Below are positions 33,748 through 41,946 of a stretch of DNA of 49,804 bases, piece after piece. Origin of the DNA: Dehalococcoidia bacterium. Lineage in GTDB: Bacteria > Chloroflexota > Dehalococcoidia > GIF9 > AB-539-J10. The DNA lies in the NCBI GenBank assembly GCA_014859205.1, contig JACUUR010000003.1:1-49804 (forward strand), in the 5' to 3' direction. The stretch's first letter is position 1. Every line of letters starts with the position of its first letter. The translations under genes and the position numbers were made by a program. Under the pieces are notes generated by a model. That model saw nothing but the letters and a program-made list of their open reading frames with translations, did no database searches and was not told the origin of the DNA.

Positions 33748-34089
33748 ATGTACAGAGTGGCCAATACGAGAATATGTCGTTTCATCGCAACGATTAGCGC
33801 ATTCCTGATCATAGTAGCGTTGATTGCAGGTATGGCAGGCTGTGATCGCGGCGAGTATGTCCTCAGCATCTCGAGTACCGTGGGCGGCACGGTGACCAGC
33901 CCGGGCGAAGGCAACCTGGCATACCCCAGCGGCGCGACAGTCATCCTGATGGCGCAGGCAGATCCAGGCTACCGATTTGTTAGATGGACGGGCGATGTGC
34001 GCTCAATAAAGGATGCTGAATCCGCCTCAACCATGATCGCCGTCAGGGGTAACTACTCGATCACGGCCAACTTCGAGTGGGCCCCGTAG
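33748..34089 (+). CDS. Small lipoprotein with InlB-type beta repeat
   Basis: This 113-residue protein has a signal peptide with lipobox M-A-G-C (Cys32). It then has one InlB B-type (Listeria-Bacteroides) repeat: L-S-I-S-S-T-V-G-G-T-V-T-S-P-G-E-G, Y-P-S-G-A-T-V, D-P-G-Y-R-F-V-R-W-T-G-D-V and N-Y-S-I-T-A-N-F. Such repeats occur in large surface proteins, often in Dehalococcoidia; here it stands alone on a lipid anchor. A GAGGTG site precedes the ATG at 33748. Confidence 0.82.
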   Translation: MYRVANTRICRFIATISAFLIIVALIAGMAGCDRGEYVLSISSTVGGTVTSPGEGNLAYPSGATVILMAQADPGYRFVRWTGDVRSIKDAESASTMIAVRGNYSITANFEWAP

Positions 34090-34101
34090 CAGATTAGGTG
34101 G

Positions 34102-34122
34102 CGCACGCTGTCCCCGCGTGCG
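34102..34122 (+). terminator. Candidate stem-loop terminator
   Basis: CGCACGC-TGTCCCC-GCGTGCG forms a seven-pair GC-rich stem 12 bases after the InlB-repeat gene. Only scattered T residues follow, so termination strength is uncertain. Confidence 0.4.
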
Positions 34123-34319
34123 GCGGATTTCTGATCACTTTATGTCAACCGGCATTCGGGCCTTGACGTCCTGACATTTCGCGCGATAGGGGATCGACTG
34201 TCACCAGGACCGTGTAAGCACCCGGAAAATGACTGGACATTTCCGTTATGACCCTCTTCTTTTCTTCATCCCAATAAAGTAAAATAGATGTTCTAAGGGC
34301 GGCGCGTCCAGGGAGACAT

Positions 34320-35840
34320 ATGACGAAGATCAGAGCAACAGCGGACGACATAACGCAAGTTGAGGCGGACGCTATCGTGGTCAACCTTTTTGAGGGAGTG
34401 GACCAGCCGGCCGGGGCCACTGCCGCTGTGGACAGGGCCCTGGACGGGGCTGTTAGCTCGTTGATCAGGCGCGGTGAGATCAAGGGCAAGTTCGGCGAGG
34501 TGGGCATCGTTCATTCGTTTGGCCAACCCCCGCTGATCAGCGCAGGGATTGTGGCGATAGCCGGATTGGGCAAACCTGAGGCCTTCGATGCGGATAGGAT
34601 CCGCGGGGTGAGCGCCGAGTTCTGTCGAGCACTGCGCAAGTTGAACTGCCGCAGGATAGCTACGATACTCCATGGTGCCGGCACAGGCGGCATTGAGCCT
34701 GAATCGTGTGCTCAGGCCATCACGGAGGGAGCGCTGCTGGGGCTCTATGCCTTCACCAAGTACAAGAAGCCAGAACACGAGGACATTGCGGAGATACTGC
34801 TGGTGGCAAGGGAGGAAGGCCTGGTGCCGCTTCTGGACGCAGCTATCGACAGGGGAAGGGTGGCCGCCGAAGCCACCAACCTGGCCCGTGATATGGTCAA
34901 TGAGCCTGCCAACTATATGACGCCCGGCCGGATGGCTGAGACCGCCGAAGCCCTAGCCGCCGAACACGGCCTGCAATGCAAGGTATTGGACCGAGAGGAC
35001 ATGGAGGCGATGGGCATGGGGGCACTGTCAGGGGTAGCCAGAGGCAGCAACCAGCCTCCAAAGCTGATCACACTAAGCTATAAGACCGACGCAAGTTCAA
35101 ACAGCGGCCTCGGTTTCCTGGGCAAGGGCATTACCTTCGACTCGGGAGGCATCTCGATCAAGCCCTCCGACGGAATGGGTGAGATGAAGAGCGACATGGC
35201 GGGCGCTGCCGCCGTGATCGCAGCGCTGGTCGCCATTGCCCGCCTCAAGCCGCAGATCAACGTCACGGCAGTTACCCCCGTTGCCGAGAACCTGCCCAGC
35301 GGCTCCGCTCTCAGACCCGGGGACGTGCTCAGGGCCATGAACGGTAAGACCATAGAGGTGATAAGCACAGATGCAGAAGGAAGGCTCATTCTGGCCGATG
35401 CCCTGTGCTATGCCCGGAAGCTCGGCCTGTCCCCCCTGGTAGACGTAGCCACCCTGACCGGAGCCTGCCGGATTGCGCTGGGCACCCGCTATGCCGGCCT
35501 GTTTGCCAACGACCAGGACCTGGCGAGTAGAATCCTCAACGCGGCGCAAAGAACCGGCGAGGGAATCTGGCGAATGCCCCTGCCCGATGAATACAGGGAG
35601 CAGATCAAGAGCGACATCGCCGACATCAAGAACACAGGTGAGAGGCCGGGCGCCGCCATCACCGCAGCTCTCTTTCTGTCAGAGTTTGTTGAGGATACGC
35701 CCTGGGCGCATATGGATATCGCCGGTCCTGCCTACGGCAACAAGGAGAGCGGCTATCTGCTGAAAGGAGCGACAGGATTCGGAGTGAGAACGCTGCTCGA
35801 GCTGGCCCTGCAAGAGGCGAAGAGCCAGGAGGTGACATGA
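34320..35840 (+). CDS. pepA: Leucyl aminopeptidase (M17)
   Basis: PepA removes N-terminal residues from peptides using two metal ions. The 506-residue protein has an N-terminal macro-like domain and the M17 catalytic domain with K-G-I-T-F-D-S-G-G (near 268), M-K-S-D-M-A-G-A-A, and the signature T-D-A-E-G-R-L (near 349), which replaces the usual N-T-D with S-T-D. GGGAGA precedes the ATG at 34320. The following MBL gene overlaps its stop as ATGA. Confidence 0.95.
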   Translation: MTKIRATADDITQVEADAIVVNLFEGVDQPAGATAAVDRALDGAVSSLIRRGEIKGKFGEVGIVHSFGQPPLISAGIVAIAGLGKPEAFDADRIRGVSAEFCRALRKLNCRRIATILHGAGTGGIEPESCAQAITEGALLGLYAFTKYKKPEHEDIAEILLVAREEGLVPLLDAAIDRGRVAAEATNLARDMVNEPANYMTPGRMAETAEALAAEHGLQCKVLDREDMEAMGMGALSGVARGSNQPPKLITLSYKTDASSNSGLGFLGKGITFDSGGISIKPSDGMGEMKSDMAGAAAVIAALVAIARLKPQINVTAVTPVAENLPSGSALRPGDVLRAMNGKTIEVISTDAEGRLILADALCYARKLGLSPLVDVATLTGACRIALGTRYAGLFANDQDLASRILNAAQRTGEGIWRMPLPDEYREQIKSDIADIKNTGERPGAAITAALFLSEFVEDTPWAHMDIAGPAYGNKESGYLLKGATGFGVRTLLELALQEAKSQEVT

Positions 35841-36484
35841 AGATTAAGTGGTTAGGACACGCCTGTTTCTTGATTACAGCGAAAGATGGCCTGCGGATAA
35901 TGACCGACCCCTATGCCGTCGGTGGAGGGATCAAGTATGCTCCTGTGACCGAAGCCGCCGATATCGTTACGGTAAGCCATGACCACGGCGACCATAGCAA
36001 CGCTTCAGCTGTGCAGGGGAAACCCGAGGTGGTCAAGGGCAGCGGCGCCAGAGTAGCCCGAGGCATTCAACTCAGGGCCATCGCCACATACCATGATCAG
36101 TCTCAGGGCAAGCAGAGAGGACCCAACACGGTGTTCTGTTTCGAGGTAGATGGCATAAGGCTCTGTCATCTTGGCGACCTGGGACATCAACTAGACCCAG
36201 GGCAGGTCAAGGAGATCGGTGCCGTCGACATCCTGTTTGTTCCTGTGGGCGGTTTCTACACCATTGATGCCGCCATCGCCAACCGGACAGTTGATCAACT
36301 GAACCCCAGAGCAGTAATACCGATGCATTTCCGAACAGCCAGATGTGACTATCCCATCGCGGATGTCGAGGACTTCCTCAAGGGCAAGGCAGACGTGACC
36401 AGGCTTGAGGGCAGTGAAGCTGAGTTCGAACCAGACAGTCTGCCGGCCCCTACTCGAGTAGTGGTGCTGCAGCCGGCTCTGTGA
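35837..36484 (+). CDS. MBL-fold metal-dependent hydrolase, UlaG-like
   Basis: This 215-residue metallo-beta-lactamase-fold protein belongs to the UPF0173/UlaG-like branch: W-L-G-H-A-C-F near the start, S-H-D-H-G-D-H-S in the metal site, L-G-D-L-G-H, and V-G-G-F-Y-T-I-D. Substrates of this branch are mostly unknown. GGAGGTGAC precedes the ATG, which overlaps the pepA stop by four bases, so the two are co-translated. Confidence 0.87.
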   Translation: MKIKWLGHACFLITAKDGLRIMTDPYAVGGGIKYAPVTEAADIVTVSHDHGDHSNASAVQGKPEVVKGSGARVARGIQLRAIATYHDQSQGKQRGPNTVFCFEVDGIRLCHLGDLGHQLDPGQVKEIGAVDILFVPVGGFYTIDAAIANRTVDQLNPRAVIPMHFRTARCDYPIADVEDFLKGKADVTRLEGSEAEFEPDSLPAPTRVVVLQPAL

Positions 36485-36506
36485 TTGCGGAGATACCCCC
36501 ACTGAT

Positions 36507-37247
36507 ATGAAGACGCTGATTGTGAAGGACTCGGACTTCGTGTTCACACCTCCGCCGCAGCTTGCCTGGGCAAGGCGGGTTCTGATCAAGCCTTGTGCCG
36601 GTTATGCGCTGCCATACCCCGTTACCACGAGCTCCAAGCTACTGAACACGATCATCCGGGGCATCAGGAAGGTCAGTAATGCCGATATCCTGATTGCCGA
36701 TGGCACACCCAGTGGGGAATCGATATACCCGATATACCAGGCTCTGGGCTACAGCTTCCGGCATGTGCTTATGCTCGACATCAGGGATTCCATTTTCATC
36801 GAGGTGCAGAACCCTTTGATCCAGTTCTACGCTGTGGAAAGCTTCTGGGTGCCTAACGTGGTCCTGCGCAGCGACTTCCTGATCAGCGTCACCCCCTTCA
36901 AGGTCTCCCACAACTCGGGACACTTCAGTGTGGCAAACCTGCTGAGTCTACTGCCGGTCAGTAAATACCATCTGGGCCGAGCAAGTGGTTGGGGAGCCCT
37001 CTATGAGTTGGGCGTCGAGAAGGTGCTTGCCGACCTCTACTTCACCCTGCCTTTCGATCTGGGTATCATAGAAGCCAGTCAGAAGTTCTGCTACAGTGAT
37101 GACCCCACACAAGGAGAAGCGGAGGACTACGGGAAGATCCTGGCGGGCGAACCGCAGGAGGTTGATCTTCAGGCCTCGGAGATAGCAGGAGTTGACTGCG
37201 AGCACCTGAGACTCATCACTGAGGGCAGAGATCAACTCGAAGACTAG
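36507..37247 (+). CDS. DUF362-like protein
   Basis: The 246-residue protein has the DUF362 pattern: V-L-I-K-P-C-A-G-Y near the N-terminus (usually V-L-I-K-P-N), a Y-P-V-T-T segment, then A-D-I-L-I-A-D-G-T-P-S-G. DUF362 members often occur with iron-sulfur proteins, but this copy lacks a C-terminal ferredoxin domain and has few cysteines. The reaction is unknown. It is the last plus-strand gene of the pepA group and ends seven bases before the acylphosphatase stop on the opposite strand. Confidence 0.7.
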   Translation: MKTLIVKDSDFVFTPPPQLAWARRVLIKPCAGYALPYPVTTSSKLLNTIIRGIRKVSNADILIADGTPSGESIYPIYQALGYSFRHVLMLDIRDSIFIEVQNPLIQFYAVESFWVPNVVLRSDFLISVTPFKVSHNSGHFSVANLLSLLPVSKYHLGRASGWGALYELGVEKVLADLYFTLPFDLGIIEASQKFCYSDDPTQGEAEDYGKILAGEPQEVDLQASEIAGVDCEHLRLITEGRDQLED

Positions 37248-37253
37248 CCTGTC

Positions 37254-37565
37254 TCAGTGTCTTATGCTGAAGTCGGCGAACTGCCGCGAATAGTCAGCCC
37301 ACTCGGTCTCAACGCGTTCAACATGGGCTCCCGACGGGCCCACCTTCAGTCGCTCGACCAAGCTAGTTAGCCGCGGCCTCTCTCCCTCAGCCTGAACCTC
37401 CACGGCATCGCCGCCGGGCAGGTTGCGCACATATCCGGTTAGACCCAGTTCCCTCGCTGTATTGCGAACGAAGTGTCTGAAGAAGACACCCTGCACCCGT
37501 CCGTAGACGGTGGCCGAGAGATGGGCCTTGTCAGCCAGTTCCTGGTTCGGCATGGATGGGTTCAT
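37254..37565 (-). CDS. acyP: Acylphosphatase
   Basis: This 103-residue protein hydrolyses acyl phosphates. It carries the family signature V-Y-G-R-V-Q-G-V-F-F-R (the catalytic Arg after Q-G-V-x-F) and G-Y-V-R-N-L-P-G-G with the catalytic Asn, then V-E-V-x-A-E-G. Two ATGs compete: at 37565 the AGGAGA site abuts the start, and at 37553 it is 12 bases away; the family needs neither extension. It follows the PflX-like radical SAM gene. Confidence 0.93.
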   Translation of the reverse strand: MNPSMPNQELADKAHLSATVYGRVQGVFFRHFVRNTARELGLTGYVRNLPGGDAVEVQAEGERPRLTSLVERLKVGPSGAHVERVETEWADYSRQFADFSIRH

Positions 37566-37621
37566 TCTCCTCTATCCTGACATTCAGTGTCGACGCCTTG
37601 CCGCTAGCGTTCTCCTTCCTG

Positions 37622-38545
37622 TTAGCGAAAGGCACCCAAGGCACGGGCGTTGTCCAGCCGACTCAAGCCTGCTGCGCGGGCCAGTGACAAAGCTTCAGCC
37701 AATTCGGCATATGACACCCGACGCTCCAGGCCTGGAACCTCAAACGCCCTATGGCAGGGATGGTACTGAGCCATGACATTGACATACGTGTCGCGAGAGA
37801 TGTTCCTGCTGATGTAGTCCACTATTCCCCGTGTTCCCGCCAGGCCCTGAGGCAACACCAGGTGACGCACCAGAAGCCCCCGTCGAGCCACGCCCTGTTC
37901 ATCCATCTCCAGGTCGCCCACCTGCCGGTGCATCTCCTTCACAGCTGCCCGGTTGTAATGAGGATAGCCCTTGCAGCCCGACAGTCTGCCAGCAATCTCA
38001 TCATCGTCATACTTCATGTCCGGCATATAGATGTCGATGATGCCGTCAAGTATTCTTAAGGTCTCCACCGAGTCGTAGCCACCGCTGTTGTACACCAGAG
38101 GGAGATGCAGGCCCGACCCGGCGGCTAGCTCCAATGCCTCCAGTACCTGTGGAACTACGTGGCTCGGAGACACCAGGTTGATATTGTGACAACCGCTGCT
38201 CTGCAGCGAGAGCATCACCTCAGCAAGCTGTTCCCTGCTCACATCCGACCCTTCTCCTAGATGGCTGGTACAGTAGTTCTGACAGAACAGACAGTTCAGA
38301 TTGCAGTTAGCGAAGAAAATGGTGCCCGAACCACCACTACCCACCAGGGGGCGCTCCTCGCCGAAGTGGGCTCCGTAGCTGGACAAGACCGCCTGCCGCG
38401 ATGTTCGACATCGGCCTGCATCGCCGGCCAGGCGGTTGACGCCACAGCCATGGGGACATACCTGGCAGCTCTCAAGCAGTTGCAGAGCCGCAACCACCCG
38501 CTGCCTCAATTCGCCGCTGCGGTGAAGCTCCAGGTAAGCTGTCAA
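37622..38545 (-). CDS. Radical SAM protein, PflX-like
   Basis: This 307-residue protein carries C-N-L-N-C-L-F-C-Q-N-Y (the C-x-x-x-C-x-x-C radical SAM motif) and, before it, an N-terminal pair C-x-x-C with C-G that may hold another cluster. The fold and the Q-N after the motif match COG1313 (PflX), relatives of glycyl-radical activases without a proven substrate. It lies between acyP and the 49-residue protein downstream of rnc. Confidence 0.84.
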   Translation of the reverse strand: MTAYLELHRSGELRQRVVAALQLLESCQVCPHGCGVNRLAGDAGRCRTSRQAVLSSYGAHFGEERPLVGSGGSGTIFFANCNLNCLFCQNYCTSHLGEGSDVSREQLAEVMLSLQSSGCHNINLVSPSHVVPQVLEALELAAGSGLHLPLVYNSGGYDSVETLRILDGIIDIYMPDMKYDDDEIAGRLSGCKGYPHYNRAAVKEMHRQVGDLEMDEQGVARRGLLVRHLVLPQGLAGTRGIVDYISRNISRDTYVNVMAQYHPCHRAFEVPGLERRVSYAELAEALSLARAAGLSRLDNARALGAFR

Positions 38546-38551
38546 TTCCGC

Positions 38552-38701
38552 CTATTCCTCGTACTCCTCAGCAGGCTTCCTCTTCTTCTTTATCACCTCA
38601 GTCACCGGCTGCGGGACAAGCTCCGAAATCGGCTTACCCTTCTGCGTTCCCTTCTTTGGTTTCTTGGCTTCTCTCTTTCGATAGTCTCCTCGTCTAGCCA
38701 T
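38552..38701 (-). CDS. Small basic protein, 49 residues
   Basis: This 49-residue ORF is rich in lysine and arginine (repeated K-K-P-K-K-G, V-I-K-K-K-R) with an acidic end (E-E-Y-E-E). Its ATG at 38701 lies inside the end of rnc (overlap of eight bases) and the PflX-like gene begins six bases after its stop. GGCTGAGGAGTAACC before the start offers a ribosome site (GAGGAG). The basic character suggests RNA or DNA contact; no family is recognised. Confidence 0.65.
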   Translation of the reverse strand: MARRGDYRKREAKKPKKGTQKGKPISELVPQPVTEVIKKKRKPAEEYEE

Positions 38702-39392
38702 GGTTACTCCTCAGCCTTTCCCAGGCCGCCCTGGCTGCCTGGCTTTCAGCGCCTTTCTTACTCATTGCTGTCCCCCTGCCCAGGGGCTCTCCCTCAACCA
38801 CAATCTCCACGGTAAACTGCTTGCTGTGGTCAGGGCCGGTAGCTTCAACCAGACGGTAGACCGGTGTTGCCCTTTTCTGCCCCTGGATGAACTCCTGCAC
38901 CAGAGCCTTGTAGTTGAGGATGGTCCTCCCCGCCTTTATCCCTACCAGCTCTGGCTTGAGCTGCCTCAGGATGAACTGCCGGGTCCTGGTCAGTCCCTGG
39001 TCCAGGTACAGAGCACCGATGAACGCTTCCAGGGCGTTCGCCAGATTGCTCGCCTTAGTCCTCCCTCCGTTAGCATCCTCGCCCTGGCCTAGCAGAAGCC
39101 AATCGCCAAACCCCAGGGCAGAGGCAAGTTCCGCCAGGGTATCCCGGCAGACCAGAGAGGCACGGATCTCAGTCAGTCTTCCCTCAGCTAGATCCGGAAA
39201 ATCCCTGTACAACCTCTCCGTTACAACGAAGTTAAGAACGGCGTCGCCCAGAAACTCAAGGCGCTCGTTGCTGAGCACCGCCAGGCCGCGGTTTTCGTTC
39301 AGATAGGACGGATGCACGAAAGCTTGCTCCAGCAGGCGTTCGTGGCAGAAGGATACCCCTATCCTTCTCTGGCAGTCATCCCAGTCAACCAT
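38694..39392 (-). CDS. rnc: Ribonuclease III
   Basis: RNase III cuts double-stranded RNA, including rRNA precursors. The 232-residue protein has the signature N-E-R-L-E-F-L-G-D-A-V-L (42-53), later catalytic E/D residues, and a C-terminal dsRNA-binding domain (about 160-230). I start at ATG 39392. An in-frame TTG at 39416 would run through the -10 box of the promoter at 39404-39432, whose start point predicts a leaderless message from this ATG. Confidence 0.96.
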   Translation of the reverse strand: MVDWDDCQRRIGVSFCHERLLEQAFVHPSYLNENRGLAVLSNERLEFLGDAVLNFVVTERLYRDFPDLAEGRLTEIRASLVCRDTLAELASALGFGDWLLLGQGEDANGGRTKASNLANALEAFIGALYLDQGLTRTRQFILRQLKPELVGIKAGRTILNYKALVQEFIQGQKRATPVYRLVEATGPDHSKQFTVEIVVEGEPLGRGTAMSKKGAESQAARAAWERLRSNHG

Positions 39393-39403
39393 GGTCGAGG
39401 TCA

Positions 39404-39432
39404 AGTATACCAACAACGGCTAGCTGGCTCAA
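39404..39432 (-). promoter_or_regulatory. Promoter of rnc, leaderless layout
   Basis: On the minus strand, -35 TTGAGC (39427-39432), a 17-base spacer and -10 TATACT (39404-39409) end 11 bases before the rnc ATG. No ribosome site lies between, so the message probably begins within a few bases of the start codon. Confidence 0.55.
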
Positions 39433-39654
39433 CCCATCTCCATCGTACGGATTCCTAGCCCTGCAAGCAGACATCTACCTCCAACTCCTGACATGCGGGC
39501 ACAAGTGGCGAACGCACCTCTTGATCTGGATTGAACAGATCGCGTCAACTTGGAGTGTCGCCGGCAACCCGGTAGTGATGAACGCCTCTTCTTACGAACG
39601 TATCTGCACCTGAATCACAGGTGCTGTTAGGCACCTAACACTTCGCTCCCGTTC
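39433..39654. other. Spacer between the divergent rnc and pcrA promoters
   Basis: The genes themselves are 307 bases apart (39393-39699). Apart from the two promoters, I see only the overlapping hairpins at 39606-39636 and no convincing small gene or RNA. Confidence 0.6.
39606..39636 (+). promoter_or_regulatory. Mutually exclusive hairpins upstream of pcrA
   Basis: Three segments, GCACCTG (39606-39612), CAGGTGC (39618-39624) and GCACCT (39631-39636), allow the middle one to pair with either neighbour (loops AATCA or TGTTAG). The whole element lies upstream of the pcrA -35 box, so it is not in that transcript; it might act on a longer transcript or as a binding site. Confidence 0.3.
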
Positions 39655-39684
39655 TTGGGCGCTCCTTCACTCTGATGTTATAAT
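39655..39684 (+). promoter_or_regulatory. Promoter of pcrA, short leader
   Basis: -35 TTGGGC (39655-39660), an 18-base spacer ending in an extended -10 TGT, and a consensus -10 TATAAT (39679-39684). The ATG at 39700 is 15 bases after the -10, leaving only about eight bases of leader and no ribosome site. Confidence 0.6.
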
Positions 39685-39699
39685 GGCCACGAACCCCTC

Positions 39700-41901
39700 A
39701 TGGATATTCTAGCCACCCTCAGTCCCCCACAAAGAGAAGCCGTTGAAGCCGTCGAAGGCCCAGTGCTCATTCTGGCCGGACCGGGCAGCGGCAAGACCCG
39801 GGTGATCACCCATCGGGTCGCCTATCTTGTCAAGGTCTGCGGCGTGAGTCCTTACCGCATCATGGCCGTGACCTTCACCAACAAAGCCGCCCGGGAGATG
39901 AGAGAGAGATTGGAGCAGCTTCTTGGACAGGGCGCCGAGTCTCTGACTTTGGGCACCTTCCATGCTATATGCGCGCGGATTCTCCGTCGAGAGGGGAAGG
40001 CCATAGGGCTCGAGTCAAGATTTGCCATCTACGACGAAGATGACCAGTTAAGCTTGGTCAAACAGACCCTAGAGGAACTGAATATCGATCCCAAGCGGTA
40101 TGCTCCCAGGGCCGTACGATCGGCCATAGGAGCCGCCAAGAGCCGGCTCATCGGCCCTGATAGATACGCTCAGATGATAGGCAGCTACTTTGAAGAGATA
40201 GTACACAGGGTCTACCAGCGCTATCAAGATTTGCTGGGCCAGAGTCAGGCGGTGGATTTCGATGACTTGCTGATGAAGACCGTGCAGCTATTCCAGGACC
40301 ATGCTCAGGTCCTGAACCGTTACCAATCACGGTATGTCCACGTCATGGTCGACGAATTCCAGGACACGAACATAGTCCAGTACATGTTGGTGAAGCAGCT
40401 ATCGGGCAAATACCGGAACCTCTGTGTGGTGGGCGATCCCGACCAATCGATCTACTCCTGGAGATTCGCCGATTTGCGCAACATACTGAGCTTCGAGAAG
40501 GACTATCCCGAAGCTAAAGTGGTCTTGCTGGAGCAGAATTACCGCTCCACCAAGACCATCCTGGAGGCAGCCTCAGATGTCATTTCGGCGAACGTGCAGC
40601 GCAAGCAGAAGAAACTGTGGACGGGGAATGAAGACGGAGCCTCGGTAACCGTAATCGAGAACTACAGTGCTGAAGAAGAGGCTCAATCTGTGGTCACCGA
40701 GATCGAGAGGCTCAACATGCTAGAGCAGATACCGCTCAAGGATTGTGCCGTCATGTACAGGGTCAATGCTCAATCACGAGCTCTGGAGGAAGCTCTCCTG
40801 AGATATGGTGTTCCTTACAGACTGGTCGGTGGCACCCGTTTCTACCAGCGGAAAGAGGTCAAGGACATAATCGCCTACCTCAAGCTCATCTACAATCCCC
40901 AGGACAATGTGAGCCTGACACGGATACTGAATGTTCCCAGCAGAGGCATCGGGCCCCGCACACTGGGTCAGCTTCAATCCTGGATAAGGACCCATGACAC
41001 GTCTCTCCTCGAAGCCTTGAGACATATGAGTCGTGATGACCCCGCCGCAAAAGCCAGGGAATCGCTGCCACCGCGCATACTGCAGGCACTGGCCGGATTT
41101 GATGCTCTCTTACAGGGACTCATTGTCCAGGGCAGCAAACTGAGTCCCTCCGGCCTGGTGGACGAGATCCTGCTGCAAACCGGATACCGACAGTATATTC
41201 TGGACAAGGAGGGCGGAGACGAGAAATGGGAGAACATAATGGAGTTGCGCAGTGTTGCCGGGGAATATGACGAACTGGACCCTGATGAGGCTCTGGGCAC
41301 CTTTCTGGAAAAAGTGAGCCTGGTTGCAGACATCGACGAACTGGACGGAACGACCGACGCCGTGACTCTGATCACGCTGCATCAGGCTAAGGGGCTGGAG
41401 TTCCCCGTGGTCTTCATTGTCGGCCTTGAGGAGGGAATCCTGCCCCACAGACGGGCGTTCGAGGACCATGCTGAGATGGAAGAAGAGCGCCGTCTCTGCT
41501 ACGTGGGAATGACGCGAGCCGGGAAGCGTCTCTACCTCCTCCGCAGTTACCGTCGCAGCCTGTTCGGCGGGAGCACTGCCAATCCACCCTCTCGCTTCCT
41601 CGAGGACATATCACCCCATCTGATAGGCCCGGGAGGACGATACGCGGACAGCACGACCCCTCCACCCGAGCCTCGCCTTGTTCGAGAACCCCGGCCGCGA
41701 TTTCACCAAACAGATACCCTGAACCTCAAGGTCGGCGACCACGTCCACCACACCAAATTCGGCTGCGGAATAGTGATGAACTGCAGCCCCACCAGGGACG
41801 ATCAGGAGTTGACCGTAGTCTTCGAAGGGGCGGGGGTTAAGAAACTGCTGGCCAGCCTGGCACCACTGGAGAAGCTCGACAGAGACCCCAACCCTTCCTG
41901 A
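39700..41901 (+). CDS. pcrA: UvrD/PcrA-type DNA helicase
   Basis: This 733-residue superfamily 1A helicase unwinds DNA 3' to 5' in repair and replication restart. Walker A is A-G-P-G-S-G-K-T (26-33), followed by T-F-T-N-K-A-A-R-E-M, the D-E-F-Q-D-T motif II, G-D-P-D-Q-S-I-Y-S-W-R, Y-R-S-T and V-T-L-I-T-L-H-Q-A-K-G-L-E-F-P. A C-terminal tail with a Tudor-like V-x-H-x-K-F-G motif fits PcrA. It leads the pcrA-mutL pair; mutL has its own promoter. Confidence 0.96.
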   Translation: MDILATLSPPQREAVEAVEGPVLILAGPGSGKTRVITHRVAYLVKVCGVSPYRIMAVTFTNKAAREMRERLEQLLGQGAESLTLGTFHAICARILRREGKAIGLESRFAIYDEDDQLSLVKQTLEELNIDPKRYAPRAVRSAIGAAKSRLIGPDRYAQMIGSYFEEIVHRVYQRYQDLLGQSQAVDFDDLLMKTVQLFQDHAQVLNRYQSRYVHVMVDEFQDTNIVQYMLVKQLSGKYRNLCVVGDPDQSIYSWRFADLRNILSFEKDYPEAKVVLLEQNYRSTKTILEAASDVISANVQRKQKKLWTGNEDGASVTVIENYSAEEEAQSVVTEIERLNMLEQIPLKDCAVMYRVNAQSRALEEALLRYGVPYRLVGGTRFYQRKEVKDIIAYLKLIYNPQDNVSLTRILNVPSRGIGPRTLGQLQSWIRTHDTSLLEALRHMSRDDPAAKARESLPPRILQALAGFDALLQGLIVQGSKLSPSGLVDEILLQTGYRQYILDKEGGDEKWENIMELRSVAGEYDELDPDEALGTFLEKVSLVADIDELDGTTDAVTLITLHQAKGLEFPVVFIVGLEEGILPHRRAFEDHAEMEEERRLCYVGMTRAGKRLYLLRSYRRSLFGGSTANPPSRFLEDISPHLIGPGGRYADSTTPPPEPRLVREPRPRFHQTDTLNLKVGDHVHHTKFGCGIVMNCSPTRDDQELTVVFEGAGVKKLLASLAPLEKLDRDPNPS

Positions 41902-41908
41902 GAGGCTG

Positions 41909-41937
41909 TTGACAGGATACACGGAACCGTGTAGAAT
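41909..41937 (+). promoter_or_regulatory. Promoter of mutL, leaderless layout
   Basis: A consensus -35 TTGACA (41909-41914), a 17-base spacer and -10 TAGAAT (41932-41937) end nine bases before the mutL ATG at 41947. The start point would fall two to four bases before the codon, and no ribosome site fits. Confidence 0.65.
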
Positions 41938-41946
41938 GTAGCATAC

